Below, piece by piece: positions 11,301-26,300 of a stretch of 64,000 bases of DNA (positions are counted from its first letter, which is position 1; each line of letters begins with the position of its first letter). The position numbers were made by a program, and so were the translations under genes. The notes beneath the pieces were generated by a model that was not told where the DNA came from, did not search any database, and worked only from the letters and a program-made list of their open reading frames with translations. Location of the stretch: contig JAILWY010000009.1 of assembly GCA_022113835.1 (NCBI GenBank), positions 1,153,501-1,217,500 of the forward strand, written 5' to 3'. This DNA is from Atopsyche davidsoni (Eukaryota > Arthropoda > Insecta > Trichoptera > Hydrobiosidae).

Positions 11301-14300
11301 TGCAAAGCTTACACATCGAGCATATTTTTCAATCAATACACCGATTGTAACAACTTCACTAGTACAGAGTACAAGACTTGTATGAATTTTTGTACATAAT
11401 AATAAATGCATGAATATTACAATAATAAATTCAAAATAAAATTTTAAATGTGATAATAAAATCAGCACTTGACATGAATTGACTTATGAGATAATGAAAT
11501 TAGACTGAATGTTTGAAAATTCTTCAGAAAAGAAAAAAAAATAGCCTATGTGATAAATACAAAATGATATAACAATAAAACAATTTCATATCAACATGTT
11601 GAAGGTTTTCTGAAAGCATATTTACATGCATATGTATTTTATATCTAGTACTATTTCTCATGTAAGTTTGTCATGCAAAGATTGTGAAAAATTATTTATT
11701 AATAACGCAAGAAGAGATTCATCTTATTAATTTTAAAGTGAAGTGAGATTGATTGTCTGAACATTTGCACACAGTATAGTAATAATTTTAATTGCCACAA
11801 GTCTTAAAAAATTGTAAATTTGAGGCACAAAATAAATGGTTCAATTTCTAAAATCTACAATTTTTCCGTGCAGTTTGAAACTGATATTATCTATAAAAAA
11901 AATATGACAAACTTTAGTTAGAGATGTAAAATTTTGAATTCATTCAGTCGCAAAATGTTAAATGCAGGCACAAAGTTAAACAGATAAATTATAAAAAAAT
12001 ATGATTCAATAAGTATGGTTAGTAAGAAATTATCTACAAACAGAAATATTGAACATAGGAATATCACAAAAGAGTTAAGTACAGCTATTAAACTAATAAT
12101 ACATAAAGCAAAGGTTACAATTTCTTCATGCTTACAAGTGTATAAGAATACTGTGATAATTACTTCAAAACTTGGCCACATATATGAGATGGGGATTTGA
12201 TACGAAGGTACGTGTTTTCTTAAATGTACATTCTAGGTGTCATTGTTTTAAATGCATCATAATTTGAATAATGTACAGAAATAAATGATTTAAATATGGC
12301 TAACGAGTGAACTATGTATATGTGCCCATCAATGAGAATACAACATGCTTCGGCTATATTAACTTTTGTTTACGATTGCTGAGTTACAATAACCAATTTA
12401 AAGCTACAAAAGTTGCAGAGATGTCAACATACACTGGAACAGTGACCAGCAGATCTTCTTGGATTGGTTAGACGTCCACAATCATGTTATCAATCTAATT
12501 TTAATAAAAGAGCCTATGATATCTATTATTAGAAGTTACTTTGATTATGTACTTTGTCTAAAACATTTAATTTATTATTATTAGCTATTAAGTGGTGATA
12601 CAAAACTAAATAAAAGTAATTCTATGATTTCCTTCTATTGTGAAATAAAATTTGTTTATTGGACTACTGTCAAATACGAGTGGGACTGTGATATCTTTGA
12701 AAAATGGTTGTGAAAAAAAAACATTTATACGGAGTTTTCCTCAAATGAACCCATCGAATTTCTGTTTTCTTAGAAATAACATGAATTGTTTCAAATTTTC
12801 AAAAGAATTGTTATTGTTTAGCACATATAAGTTGTTTGTTGTTTATGTTCTCCAAAGGAATGAATTTTGGCAGCTTTTGTACAATTCAGCTGAGGAATAA
12901 TATAACGCAAAGCTTAATAAATAATAACTATATATATAATTTAAAAAAAATTATAAATGATTCTCTGTTCTGATGTCTTGTTTAAGTTTGGCAAACAAGA
13001 TATACTGTTTTAATTAAAATACATTATTGGAAATAATGTGTATGTACTAAAATATTTGTGAAATAAATTATATGATATTTAAAGATTATACAGCAAAATA
13101 TTTATTGTTATGACATAAATGTTGCGTTTTTTTCATTTGTAAACAGCTGATACCCAACAATATGACAGCAGACATAGAGATTTAGCTCTGCGTTAAATTA
13201 TTCTTATAGCTGCCCTATTCCTTGCGGGCCACTGTTCCAGAATAGTCTGCTTGCCCGGCTGGCTTGCCCATTCCGTGCTTTGGCTTGCTCATGCCTTGCT
13301 TTGCCGAGCGGGCGAGTACCTTTTTGTGTTTGGCCTCGGGGGACGCGACCGGCTGCGGCGCGTCGGCTGGGGGCGAGGGCGGAGGGGAAGGAGGAGAGGG
13401 CGCAGCAGGGGCGGGGGGCGGTGTGGGGGCGGGGGGCCCCGTGGCGGCAGCCCCCTTGCTCTTCCTCCACCCCTAAAATACCAACAGATGAGGGCTCGAC
13501 GCATACCAACTTTTGAATTTTGTTATAGCTATGATTTTGTAGCGGGACCGTCGCAATGCCATGGAGGGGCTGATGAAGCGTAAGTGCATCCATCCATCTG
13601 CTTTAAGGTCTCTAATATGGGAATAACTGATAGTTTGTTGCTTTTAGGCAGATTTTACACTTCTAAGCGTAGATTGTCCGGTGAGTTTGGTTAGTTTCTG
13701 AGTAGTAAACTGATATAAAAAAAGGGGCAAATTGAGCATACATATACCAAACGGTACTTTTAGATAAATGTATCTAAGATAGATAACTGCTCAATGTAGT
13801 TTATATTTCTAGTTACAAATATCCTTTTGATGATTAGCTATATTGATTACGTTTGCAAATATTTTTATGCACTGACCTGGATAGAAATAGTAATTTATAT
13901 GATATATTTAAAATAAATGCACTCTTTCTCAGTAAATATAATGAATATTAAGTTGTATTCTTAAATATAGATTAAGTTTTGAATATAAGAACAGATCATG
14001 TGTGTATGATTATGAGAATGTATCTATTATTGCACATATTTATATAGCACCTCTACAACAAAGCTACAGCCCCGTTTTGAATATAAGGGATACGAGCTAT
14101 ACAGCGTGAGAGAGCCCCGATACAGAAGTTGAGGTCGACTTGTGTGAGACTTACGCCAACCTTGAGCCGGACAGTGAGGGAAGGTTCAGATTTCTAGTGT
14201 ATTCTAGCCAGCGTTCTTAATGTAGCTTATGAAAAAGTTTTTTTAGAGTAAACATTTCAATATTCATTTTCTATATACAAGTAGAAATACAACTAAGAGT

Positions 14301-17300
14301 ATTCCCTGATTATATCTACTACTATCAGATATCACTCGTAAGCTGTGTAAACTTGTAAATGAGAAAATCAAAAGTCATTAATATTTTTACTCTAAAATGT
14401 GTTTTAGCCTCAATGAATATTTTTCATTCATTCAATTCTCATTAACTGGAAGTCCAAAGAATTATAAATTGACATTTACATTGACTTCCAATTAGAGAGA
14501 TGCATTTAATCTAGATTTTGATTATTTATTTATATGTGTACAATTGTGTTTCTAAATGACATATCTGATTTGAAGCAATATATAAACAAAGTGATATTCT
14601 CTAAAGCGTCTTCTGAAATGTTGTATGTCCAGAGTGTAGTTAGTAATGTGTCACAACTGTCAGAAATAAGGAGAAGTAGCACACCACTCAAGTTCAGAAA
14701 ACTAAAACATGTGCGAAACAAAACACATACATCTCGTTGAATACCCACACCGACATAACATGCAGTAGGACTCCAATGTAGTCACAATATTAATAGACAA
14801 AAGAAAAATCCACCATTCATCTATACGCAAGGTTACCTTGTCATCATAAAATCCCTGGTCATCTGTCCTCTGTTGGCCGAGGAGTCTGTCAGTCTCTAAA
14901 TCAGTATCGGCTTCATCTGAAATCACAGTTCAATAAAAATCAGAACTTTTTTAGCTAACTACTATCTTTATATATTAAATAAATATTTTAAAATCCCTTA
15001 TATTAATATCAAGTAATTGTCAAATAAAAACAAATTATTCTTCTAAAATAATAAAGCATTAGATAAAATTTAAAAAAATACACCTTCATCTCCACTGGTA
15101 GGTTTTCTCTCAGTCGATTCAACGCTTTCTCTTGATGTGTCACGTCTTCTGAAATATATTTTCATGTTATCAGAAATACTTGGTTTTTCATTACACCTAG
15201 CGCTCATTGTGAAAGTAATACTACATCACATATGAAGGTAGAGCAGCTGATTGCAAATGAACGGTGATCAAATTTATTCTAGACTTATGCACAAAACAGA
15301 TTAAAATTAAATCACAACTAATTTATGCGGGCATTCCTGATAACTACATTTGAACTTTCGTGATAAGACTGTTATCAAGAACTCAATAATACTATAAATA
15401 TGGCCATTATTCATCTGTTATTTGCAAAATTCTTTGGTATAGCAAATAGATTGAAATTGATTAAGGGGAAACAAAATATTTATTGTTTGGTTAAGTACGT
15501 ACAAAGAGTATGGCACGCTTGGAAAATAATGGTAAACAAAGTGATCTCAAGTATTGAATAAAGAGCTTATGATATAGTAATAACAACATTTATAACTAAC
15601 ACACAATAATTTTTTTATAAAGTTGTTTTAAAAAATCACTAAATTATTGCTTTTAAATAATGTTTTCAAAGCTGTATATATTATTTCAGCAAAACAAAAC
15701 AATATTTTTTAATATTGTAAGTAAAGGTTTTTAGTGTTATATAAGCGATTTACGGTACCTGGGTAACCACAGAACAGGAGGTGCAGGATCAGCGGGCCTA
15801 GCAGGTGGGGGCAAGGCGCGGGCACGACGTAGTGCCAGACGGATGTCGCGCAGGGCTGCCGCACATGCGGGCGCATCTGCTGGACTGCCACGGTGTGCTT
15901 CTGGCGCCGGAGGAGGAGGTGCCACTGACCAGCGACCTGTGATAGTCAACATAACAGTGAGTTTTGAACAAAAATATAATTGCATTCAAAATACTTAAGA
16001 ATAATATTCATAATGTAATTATTATATGCTATTACTAATATATGTTTATTTTAACTGTCCATTAACCATATGTTTATTTTGTAGAACTCTATGTTGTTGA
16101 TAATAATATAAAGTTATCATTGTATAATAAACTATATTGCTTACTGGAGAGTAGAACATTGGAATGATGATGCAGAATAAGATGTGATGTGAGAATTAAC
16201 ATACATTTTTAAAATATTTCTGAAAATTCAGTTTGCCTTTAACATAAAATTTAAAAAAAACTCTCACCTAAAGGATCTAGCGAATTCAAATCTGCATCTG
16301 AGAGTGCTCCGACATCGTTCTTAATTCCATTTTCATGGATAATTTTTGGTTTGACCTCCTCGCCGGAGTCCATATTTCTTGGCAGTGGAGGAGGAGGCGG
16401 GGGGTTGTACGAGAGGGAGGCAGGAGCAGGGGCAGGAGGTGGAGGTGCTCGAGAATTGTTGTTATCGGCATCGGAGGCATGACCAGAGCTCAGGCCATCC
16501 TCCAATACGGGCATGCACGGTACCACGCGCATTGTGGAGTTAGCATTGTTTGTTCCTTAAATATGTTAATATGAGATAAATCATTATTCTATGTAGTTAG
16601 TGAAAAAGTGTGAAGTCACTTGAAAACGAATAATAAGTTTAACGAAAACTAGTCCATGTCTAATAAAAAGCAGCTTCTACATGTTTTTGAGTGTAACAGT
16701 AGTTTGATCATGGATTAAAAAGTTAATTTATTTATTAAATCAAAATGCATACTACCTAATTCATTTTCCATAAGCATAAGTGAAACTTCGCTATCTAAGT
16801 CTCCGCAGTTCGAGTCACAGTCTGTGGTTTCCGGAGAGAGAGTAAAACGGTGTGGTGGTACAGGAAGGCCCCCGTTTGTCGCTACAGTGGCTCCGGTGGC
16901 TCCGGCGACGCGCCTCTCTGAGCCACTGGAGCCTGTGCCCACCGACAATTCCACGAGATTCACTTCCGGCTCATAGGGGTCACACTCTTGCTGTAATGGC
17001 AATAATTACACACATTAATACCACTATAAACTGTGATCATAGAAAGATTAGTGAAATGTAATTTAATGCTAATTGAAATCACCTGTAACCCTAGAAAGTT
17101 TGTGTGGTTATGCCTAGTGTGGGGGGAGTCTTGGGCGGGGGCCACCCTGGGCTTGGCCAGTCTCTGTCCCACGTACCAGCTGCCGGAGTCAGCTCGTTCA
17201 TCTCCGTCTACATCTCTATCTACATTGTCCCCATCGTCTACTCCATTTTCTACAGGTGAGTCGTCCATGTGTCGCTGATGTCGTCGCAGCTCATATTCTA

Positions 17301-20300
17301 GATCCTAAGTGTGGAGTTTGGTCATGTGAATTCACAGTTTTTAAGTTATTTATATAGTGATCAATATTTTGTCAGCTAGTTACAGTGCCGATTAACAAAA
17401 ATTAAAATAGAGTCAAAGATTATCTTAAACTAAACAGAAACGTATTGAGATGTGAATAGAAAGGCTCTGAATGAATAAACTGAAACAAAAATTTCCTAAA
17501 TATATAAAACCAGCAAACGAGGCAGTCTTTGACCTATTTTTAAGACCTAATAATTGTTCCACGTTTGCTTTCTTTAATCAAATTCTATCAATTAAATTAT
17601 GAATAGAATAAACAGATAAAAAATAATATTAAAACTAGAAGAAAGAGATAAACTTAAAAATAGCTGAAAGCAATCACTTAAAAAATGAATTAATACCTGG
17701 AAGTCATTAATGTCATCAAGGGTGCTGTTATCTTGGTCCATGTCTCCAGGTTTGGGGCACTTAAAGAACTCCTCTAGCACCTTTCTTGTTTCAGAAAACT
17801 CATATAGATAATCAAAGGTAGTCGAAGACGGTGCCAGGCACTGCTGCGCTGTCAAGGGGGGAGATGGACTGCTCCCGGAGAGAACTCTCTGGGAAAATGG
17901 AAAAACTCTCTTAGGAATAAGGTATGGAAATATCTGACCTGAGTCAGACCCACAGTGATATTTAGGGACACATGCTTCGAGACGAATTGAGCTCAGGAGT
18001 TTGCAACCTTCAAGATCAATAATTCAAATGAAATTTTGGCTTTATTTATGTTTAAATATATTTGTACAGATTGATTTACTTTTACAGACCTGTGGGAATC
18101 CTGGCCTAGGAGGACCGTACCGCCTCGGAGACTCAGCATACTCTGCGATGGGCAGCCCTCCGATTATCCTGACTCTTCCGCCGTTCATCTGGTCTGTTCT
18201 AGGCGCGTCTCCTCGGCCCTCGCTGCTGCAGCTGCCTTCCTCGCTGGACTCTTCGCTCTGGTCCAAAGGAGAGGACTTGCCCGTGTCTCCATTATTTTTG
18301 TTGATCCCCAACATGGAGTTTGTGATAGACTCGACCGTGACAGTGCGCTGAATACCATTATCTAATTCATTATCACTGTTATCAAAGTCTAACCGCAAAC
18401 CTGAAAATTAAAAATAAGCCACTTTACAAAAATGACAAAATTTCGTTTCATGAAAAATTTCAGGTCACACGAAACCTTCTGAAAATCCACCGCAAAATAT
18501 TTTTAATTTAATTATTTTGGTTTACGCATGGTATTTTAAGTCACCACAAGGTTTTTTTAAAATGTTTACACTATCAAATATAAATGTTTATAATATATTT
18601 ATATTATTAATGAATTTTTCATCCAAATACAAATCTAGATAATTTTTTCAAAATTTTTTCGTAAACCAGATGTGATACTTAGTTTTCTCATTTAGGTGAA
18701 ACCACGATTTTGAAACACCACGTATAATACAATATTACATATTTGAACTATCCATATATTCTGGCTAAGCTCAAGTTTTTTTCATATTTAATTCATTTCG
18801 ATATGTAATTATTGAAATACAAATCAAATTAAAAAAAAAAAATTGTCCATTCTCTTGCTTCTGTAAAATTTAATAATTTATTTGAAGTAATTTTTAATAT
18901 TTTTATAATCGAGAGTGAGAGTTCAATCACGTAGAAAATTAAAATTAACAGCGATCCAGTACACTAAAATAATTTAATTTCAATACCGTTTACACAAATA
19001 ATACAATTATATTTAAAATAATAAAGTTCATAAATAAACTTTTACAGAGTAAAATAAATATTGTAGAAGTATTACTAAGTCTTTTGTTATTTTAAATAAA
19101 ATAATGGATTTCTACAGAGCATCGCAAATTTTTGAGATCTGCGTTAACCCTAAGAAAAGGTACACAATTGATAACGATGGAACAAATTAAATGAAATGTA
19201 ACCGATAATAATTTATTTTATTCTGAAATCAAGTATTCTGTCTGCCTAAGAGAGTGGTGGCACTTTTTCAATTAAACAGAAAACACAAAGCTTTTAAATT
19301 AATTACTTTCAAACAAAATCACTCCAACACAACAGTTACACAAATAAGTATTAAACTTTGATCAAGCCTTAACGAATTCATGGAAATTGTAATTTATATT
19401 GATATTTATATCGAGTCTGAAAATATAATATTTATATACAAATTACAAGAGAATATAACATGTTGTAGTGAGGATTTTGGTTGGAGGCTACAGGAGATTT
19501 AAGTTTCTAATTTTCTACATCATCATACATATGTTGATTTTATAAATTCAATAAAATTAGCTATTACAAACATTGCGCTGTCTGCCACAAGACAAACTCG
19601 GCGGTAAGCGCAAAGCCTCCGAATAATTAAAGAATTTTCCGTTTTTATCGACGGATTTAAAAAAAGTTTTCGCTTTAAGACGCCGAACTTTAAAATAACG
19701 TGCTAAGTTTTGAAGTGATTTATCTACCGGTGCAAAGTACGCGGAAGAATTTAACCGCTGCATAAATAAATATAAGGTAAAATTTATTGATAATCTTAAA
19801 TTATTAATAATGATATGATATAGTATATATGTATAAATAAATAAAGTGTATTTAAGATTTAAAAAATCAGAATATATTCTCTACAAGTCGCACTTAAAAA
19901 TGAAAAAAAAACAATAATCGATGAAATCGTTCTTAATAAAAAATTTAATCTATAAATTTATGCATCTCCTTGGAAAGTTTCAGTAAGTCCGGTTTGTATT
20001 GTTGTTAATTTTAATTTAAAAACAATACTCGGGGATATTTGTGCCAGAGCCGCACTTTGCCGACCCCTGTGATATACCAAGGGCGTTTCTCACATCCATG
20101 AATATGTAAAAGCTTGTTTCTGGACTTTCATATAAAATAGGATTAGTTTTGACTGTCATTGATTAATATTTTTGAGTAAAATACTTGAGTGATTTTCCAC
20201 ATGTTCGTTTTTATTTGTGACCGGTTTCGCCAACCTTTCACGTTGGGATTATCAAACATAGTGAGATTTCATATAATAATAAGCAATTAGGTAAACAATT

Positions 20301-23300
20301 GTTAGAGGGAGAGATTGTTGGAACGAGAGAGAGAGAATTATTATAAAATTAAATAAAGCCATAAAACTCGATCGCCAAGAGATTTTAGAGATCAATCGCA
20401 TAAAAGATAACACAGCGGAGCACCTGCTCAATGACCAGGTTATTTTTAATAAGTCTCCACTATTATTCCCTATTGCTAAATCATTTACTGCGCAAAAACT
20501 TATTATTTACAGATAAACACACTACAGGACAAAACCCCAACACAGGATAACTGCTGCTACACCCCAAAGCCACTACATAAGATAATTACCCCATTGATAT
20601 AAAAACATTTGTTCACAAAATTTGCAATTATATAGAATCCTCAACTTGTCAGGTACATTAAAATCACATTGGCTCTTACCACCTGACAATCACTCTCTCT
20701 CGTTCCAACAACCTCTCCCTCTAATAATTGTTTACCTAATTGCTTATTATTATATAAAATCTCACTCTGTTTGATAACGCCAACGTGAAAGGTTGGCGAA
20801 ATCGGTCACAAATAAAAACGAACATGTGGAAAATCACTCAATGAATGGAATTCCACCAAGTACTCATAAGTACGGCTGATCCTCGAGGGTATCTTTAGGG
20901 TAGCAGGATGTAGGGGGGGGGGGTGTAGAATCGGAGACTCACCCTGCCAGTTGTCGCCGATGTCATCGAAGACGACGACCTCGCCGCCGGCCGTCACGGC
21001 GATGGGGCTGGGCTTGGCGGGCGACAGGGGCGGCGGCGAGTCGGCGCGGGGCGGCGAGGGCGACGGGGGCGGCGGCGAGCGCGGGGGCGGGGGCGGGGGC
21101 GGAGGCGGCGGCGAGCGCGCGCGGGCGGGAGAGTGCTGCACGGGGAAGGCCCGGGGCGCGATGGCCGGCGCCACGGCGCTCAACGGCGACCCGCTGCCGC
21201 CGGAGCCGCGCCGACGGCACAGCACCTGCACCACACACCAGCGTCACTCATAACACAAGCCCAAGTTATCGCAAGAAGGTAGTATACATTATAAACAACT
21301 AAGGTTTAATGCCAGAGGCCTTTGTTTTTAATGTATCATAAGTTACCAAAGGTGCAGAAGTACTCGTAAGTTATTTACTCTCGTTTGGTGAAGATACATT
21401 TTTTATTACTAATATGATTAGGCCCATTAGTTCATACATAGAAGATGATTAAAGAAACTCACAGAAAAATATCATCGTGATTTGTGTGGGATTTGAACCC
21501 AAGCCTAGACGCGCACCATCATATACGTATGTCTAATTTTTTGGATTGGACGTCAGTCATATGCGTATTTATGACCTTGGCTAAATTTAATAGATTTTAA
21601 AAATAATATCCAGATGGGACTATAATCGCATCACTTGTTACTTTGTTCATAAAGTCCAGTGCTTGCAAATCACTAAATATTGGTTGGCCTGGGCACATTG
21701 GTTCATATGTAGAGTATGATTGTTAAAAATTCTCGATTAACGGAAGTGATTCGTTAGTACAAGGGTTAGCACACCGGCCACGTGAGCCAGGGGATGTGGG
21801 TTCAAATCCAAAAAATTTAATCATCTTCTATGTGTGATCTAATGTGTGTAATAATATTAGTAATAATGATTTACCGGTCTTATTCAAAATAGGAACTATT
21901 TAATAATAAATATTGATAACGCTTAACGACCGTTGTTTTGCATTAGCAGGGGAGAGGGGGTGGGTTAGGTGGGGTGGGGTGGGGTGGGGTGGTTCTCACG
22001 TCATTATTGTAGACGGCCTCGTAGGCGTCCTTGTCGAGGCGCGGCTTGGGGCGCGGCGGGGCAGCGCGCGGGGCGGCGCCCCCGTGGCGGCCCTTGCGCC
22101 CCGCGCGGCTGCGGCTCTGCGAGTACATCTCGCGCCCTCCCGCTATCTCTATGATCCTGCAACGTCACAAACACAGACCCGTTAGCGCTGAACGTGACCA
22201 AAGCAACTACCACGAAAACCACTGAACACACATCACACAATATAACTACGCGTAACGAAACGTTGATTCAATTCATCCATTTTTTCAAGTTGGGTAATAC
22301 AGGTGTCCTAAAATTGTATCGGGTATTTGTTAGTTCAGTAAAACAAAAACTACTAGTAATCCCGTATTTTTTTATTGTTGATTATAAGAATACAAAATGG
22401 AAAATTATTTCGAAAACATGGTGGTATCCAAATGGTGACCTGAAAGTTGTTGAATCGCCGCAGCAAATTCAAGCGATTTTCGTAGTCCGTATCCTTCAAT
22501 TCTTGCACCAATTGAAATTTATACGCTTTTAAATGCAAATCTATCTTTAAAATCGAATACAAAGACGATTTTTTAATGTCTCGCTTTCGGATGGATAAAG
22601 ACGGGTTTTGACGAACTGACGCTTCCACTTCTTCGATTGTTTCCTGGTCGCGGACTGAACGAGGGCGACGTGAGTTTTAAATTTTTACCGTCGCACCTGT
22701 ATTTTCGAACATTTTCTAATGCTATCGTCACTTGGTGGTGGTTGAGAAGTCACTATTGAATCACCGTTACGATAATACGCTCGTACGCAAAAAACGCGAT
22801 GGGTCCCCGGGTACTGCTCCATAGCGATTAAAACTCCACAAAATGGCGGACTCCACGATTCCCTCAGTCGCTCCGAATCAACTTCAACGCTAAAAGAAAT
22901 ACCCGATACTCTTTTTGGACACCCTGTATATTGGAAGTTATCAAGCTGTAAAACCTGAAATCTGATAGTCGGTAAGAATGGGTCTCTAAAACTGGTTTAT
23001 AAGGCAGATTAAAAAAAATGAGAGCCATTACACTTTCGGCACAAAAAATTGCGTCTTAGGGAGAGAAAACACAAAATAGAGCTGCGGCAGACCTGAACAG
23101 AGGGATGTTTCGCTGATTCGCGCAGACGCTCAGTCCTCAGTGTGCGTCCAGCCTGAATAATTAAAATAATAAATCCGGAGCTTCAAAACGAGACAGGAAA
23201 GGCACAGCGGTGACCGACCCACTGCGAAGTTCCGCCATATCTCACAAAGTTTCCCAGACCAGACTACACAATCTATTAATCTGGCGGGTGGGGTGAGTCC

Positions 23301-26300
23301 GCCCGCGCGTGGGAATGGCAATAATGTAATGCGATGATACGTCCTGCGGCGCCGGGAGACAGCGAGCCCCACTGGCGTGAGATAACACAGTTGTGCCACA
23401 AAGATACAGCAATACTAACGTTACGAGGTATCTCACGATCGAGGTATCGTACAATCGCAATCAATCACAAATTAAACTATTTTGTTGTTATCCATCGATT
23501 ATTCGCAGTTTTATGCCTATACAGTCGAATGCTTACCCACTTTCGAAATGATTTTCACTTAAGAAAAATCAATGGTATTGAAGGTATTTTAAAATAGAGG
23601 CATTTGTGCTATATGAAAATGAACAAATGATAAAACGTGTATGATAATTGACAAAACAAAGCCCCTTAAGCAATTACGATCAAGGACTCATTTCAATTGC
23701 TTATCATATTGAACAGAATGTGCACGTACCAAAACATTTTATTAATATATGTAGACATAATTTAATTTAATTTTTTTTTCATACAATAAAATTAAAGGCA
23801 TTTTAACTTTTGTACACTCCAGAAAAGTACAACTGGTTTCGATGCTCTTAAACTTAATGCTCAGTATTAATTGACCCAATATGTATTCATATAAATTAAT
23901 ATTTATATTTCTGCAATCTAATAGGTCAGAATTTTTGTCTCACGAAATTCTGACTTATTTGATCAAAGCGTGTCGAATTCTTTCAACGGTTCAATTTACA
24001 GTAGATTGCTAAATAGAGTCAAGGAAAGGAATGTATCAAAGATGACGTCACTAAGACTCGACGATGCTGACTAGTATCTAAAAGCAGGAAATCGAGATAA
24101 TTTTTTTCATTTCCCTGGGGGTGCGAGCTGGCATTAGTCGGTCGTTTCCCGTTTAAAGTTGCTCCCGACAGCGCGGGCCCCGTAAGCCTCCGGGCCGACA
24201 GTGACGGACGTGCGGCGGGGCCCCGATTTGTCTCCAGCGGCTCGGCCGGCGCGCCCCTGGCTGCCTCGACCCCGCGCACAGCTGGACAAGCCAGGGGGGG
24301 GGGGACCAAGGGTGGGGGCACCAAGGGGGAGGACACCAAAGGGGAGGGGGGCGCAGCGAGCCTCGTGGGACAGGCCAGAGAGACACGAGACTTGGACAAC
24401 GTGCAGTTTTTAACTTTGTGGCATTCTTGCAAGATATCACTGTGCTGCCGTGAATTTGTGAATTTTTTTTCAGCACATGTTAAACGAATAATTATTATGA
24501 AACCTGAAGCAGGCGAAAAGAGCAACAGCTGTCAAGACGGAAATCGAATCGCGAAAACCAATTAAACCGCAAAAAAAGAACGGACTGTTACATCTTTAGG
24601 GTATTTTCAAACTAAGTATCTTCGATAAATGAGTCAGGTTGGGGTTGAAAACGCTTCACTTGTGAAAATTTAGTAAAATTATAATTCAGTTGTGTCTATA
24701 GAACGCGTTGGATCGTCGTGTGCTTGTAAATAAGATATAAATAAATATTGTCAACATGACAAGAAACTAATAAAATAAGGGATGATCAACATGATAACTG
24801 AATTACCGACAAGGAAGTATCTGCGTCTATATTAAGACTGTTGGGAAGCGGTGTGAACTCAAGTAACACTAAGTTATTTAGTGCGCGTTTATTGGTATTG
24901 ATTTTATATTACGATATAATATATTATCGCAATATATACATAAAAACGCACAAGAGAGTCTGTTGTACCGTGCTTTTATAATAATTTATATTTTTTTGTA
25001 TAAATGTATTACAAATTAAATCAGTGTGTCGTGAAAGCCCAAAAAACTTTTAAAAGTAAGAAATAAGTGATTAATTTACCATTTCATTTGAACAAATAAC
25101 TGCCTCATGTATATTAAAATTGTATTAATATTCACATTATAGTTATAATAAAAAAAACGTTTTTAAAATATATTATTTAACACTCGCAAATACACCGAGC
25201 AAAATTCTTTTTTCAGGAATACGTTTCAACCCTTGGAAGAACATTAAGGCTTTTTAGAAAATGGGATCCATAAGCTGTAGAGAGACGTCTCTGTTGTAAT
25301 AGATGACGTGATCTAACGATACAAAAAAAACGACACAGCGAGAGCCTACAAGGTTAAAAAGTTATAAATTATGAGGTTAAAAAACAATCCGCGTGGCAAA
25401 TGTGACGAGCAAACACGGACTGTTTCAGGCAAGTCAAATAAATGTTAAAATATTCATTATTCGGAAGCCCGGGGCGAGAAACAAAAACAATGCAAGGTGT
25501 AAACAGGGAGAGGGGTGCGACAAGAGGAAGGGGGTGAGAGCAAGAAACCCCCCATCCTACTCTAAACGAATCCAAAGAAGATACTTTTTTATAGCGAGGC
25601 CTGTTAGGGTAGTTTGTTGTTCAACTTTTCAGGGGTGGATGTTTTTTGCATATTCTCGGCGTATTTATAAGATGTTTTTTTCTTGAAACAAAGTGCGCGT
25701 ATTTTTTTCTACTTTAATGTGCAAAGTCTTTTAAATGACTCCATTTAAAAACATCGAAACAAATTATCTTAGATATGAAATATGGCAAGTAAAGTGTTCG
25801 TGCTTTTCTTCTGCACAGCTTTCAGGCGAGTCTTTAGAAAACTGGAACGCCCGTGACTACAGATAAACTTAAGACGTGTGATTTAACAAGGAGAAACCGC
25901 TGAGTGCTACTTAAAATAATGGGGAAGAAAGATATCAGAACAGTTTATTGCGTTAGAAAAAAAAAGATATCACACCGGTGGTAATTTTTATTTTAAGTAT
26001 TTCAACACCCGTTATATGAAATATATTCGACGCATCATTTAACTATGGATACCAGAGTGGTGTTATGGATTTTAAGTAAGAAATTGACCTCTGTTAAATG
26101 AATATCAGATACACATAAAAAAATAAGTAGAATATTTATTGTATGAGAAAAACTTAGAAAATTACCATTGCGCATTTTAAAAAACCACTACATTACAAAG
26201 AAAAGTTACGATTATAAATCATGCACTGACACATATGGTTGTTTAATTTTTATCTAAATTGAAAGCTTGCCTGTGAGACGGCTTATAAAAAAATCATTTC

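Noticed and set aside
24019..24525. 168-codon minus-strand frame on the X11/Mint strand
   Set aside because: Proline/Leu repeats come from the G-rich tandem units, and no acceptor or donor with suitable phase bounds it.
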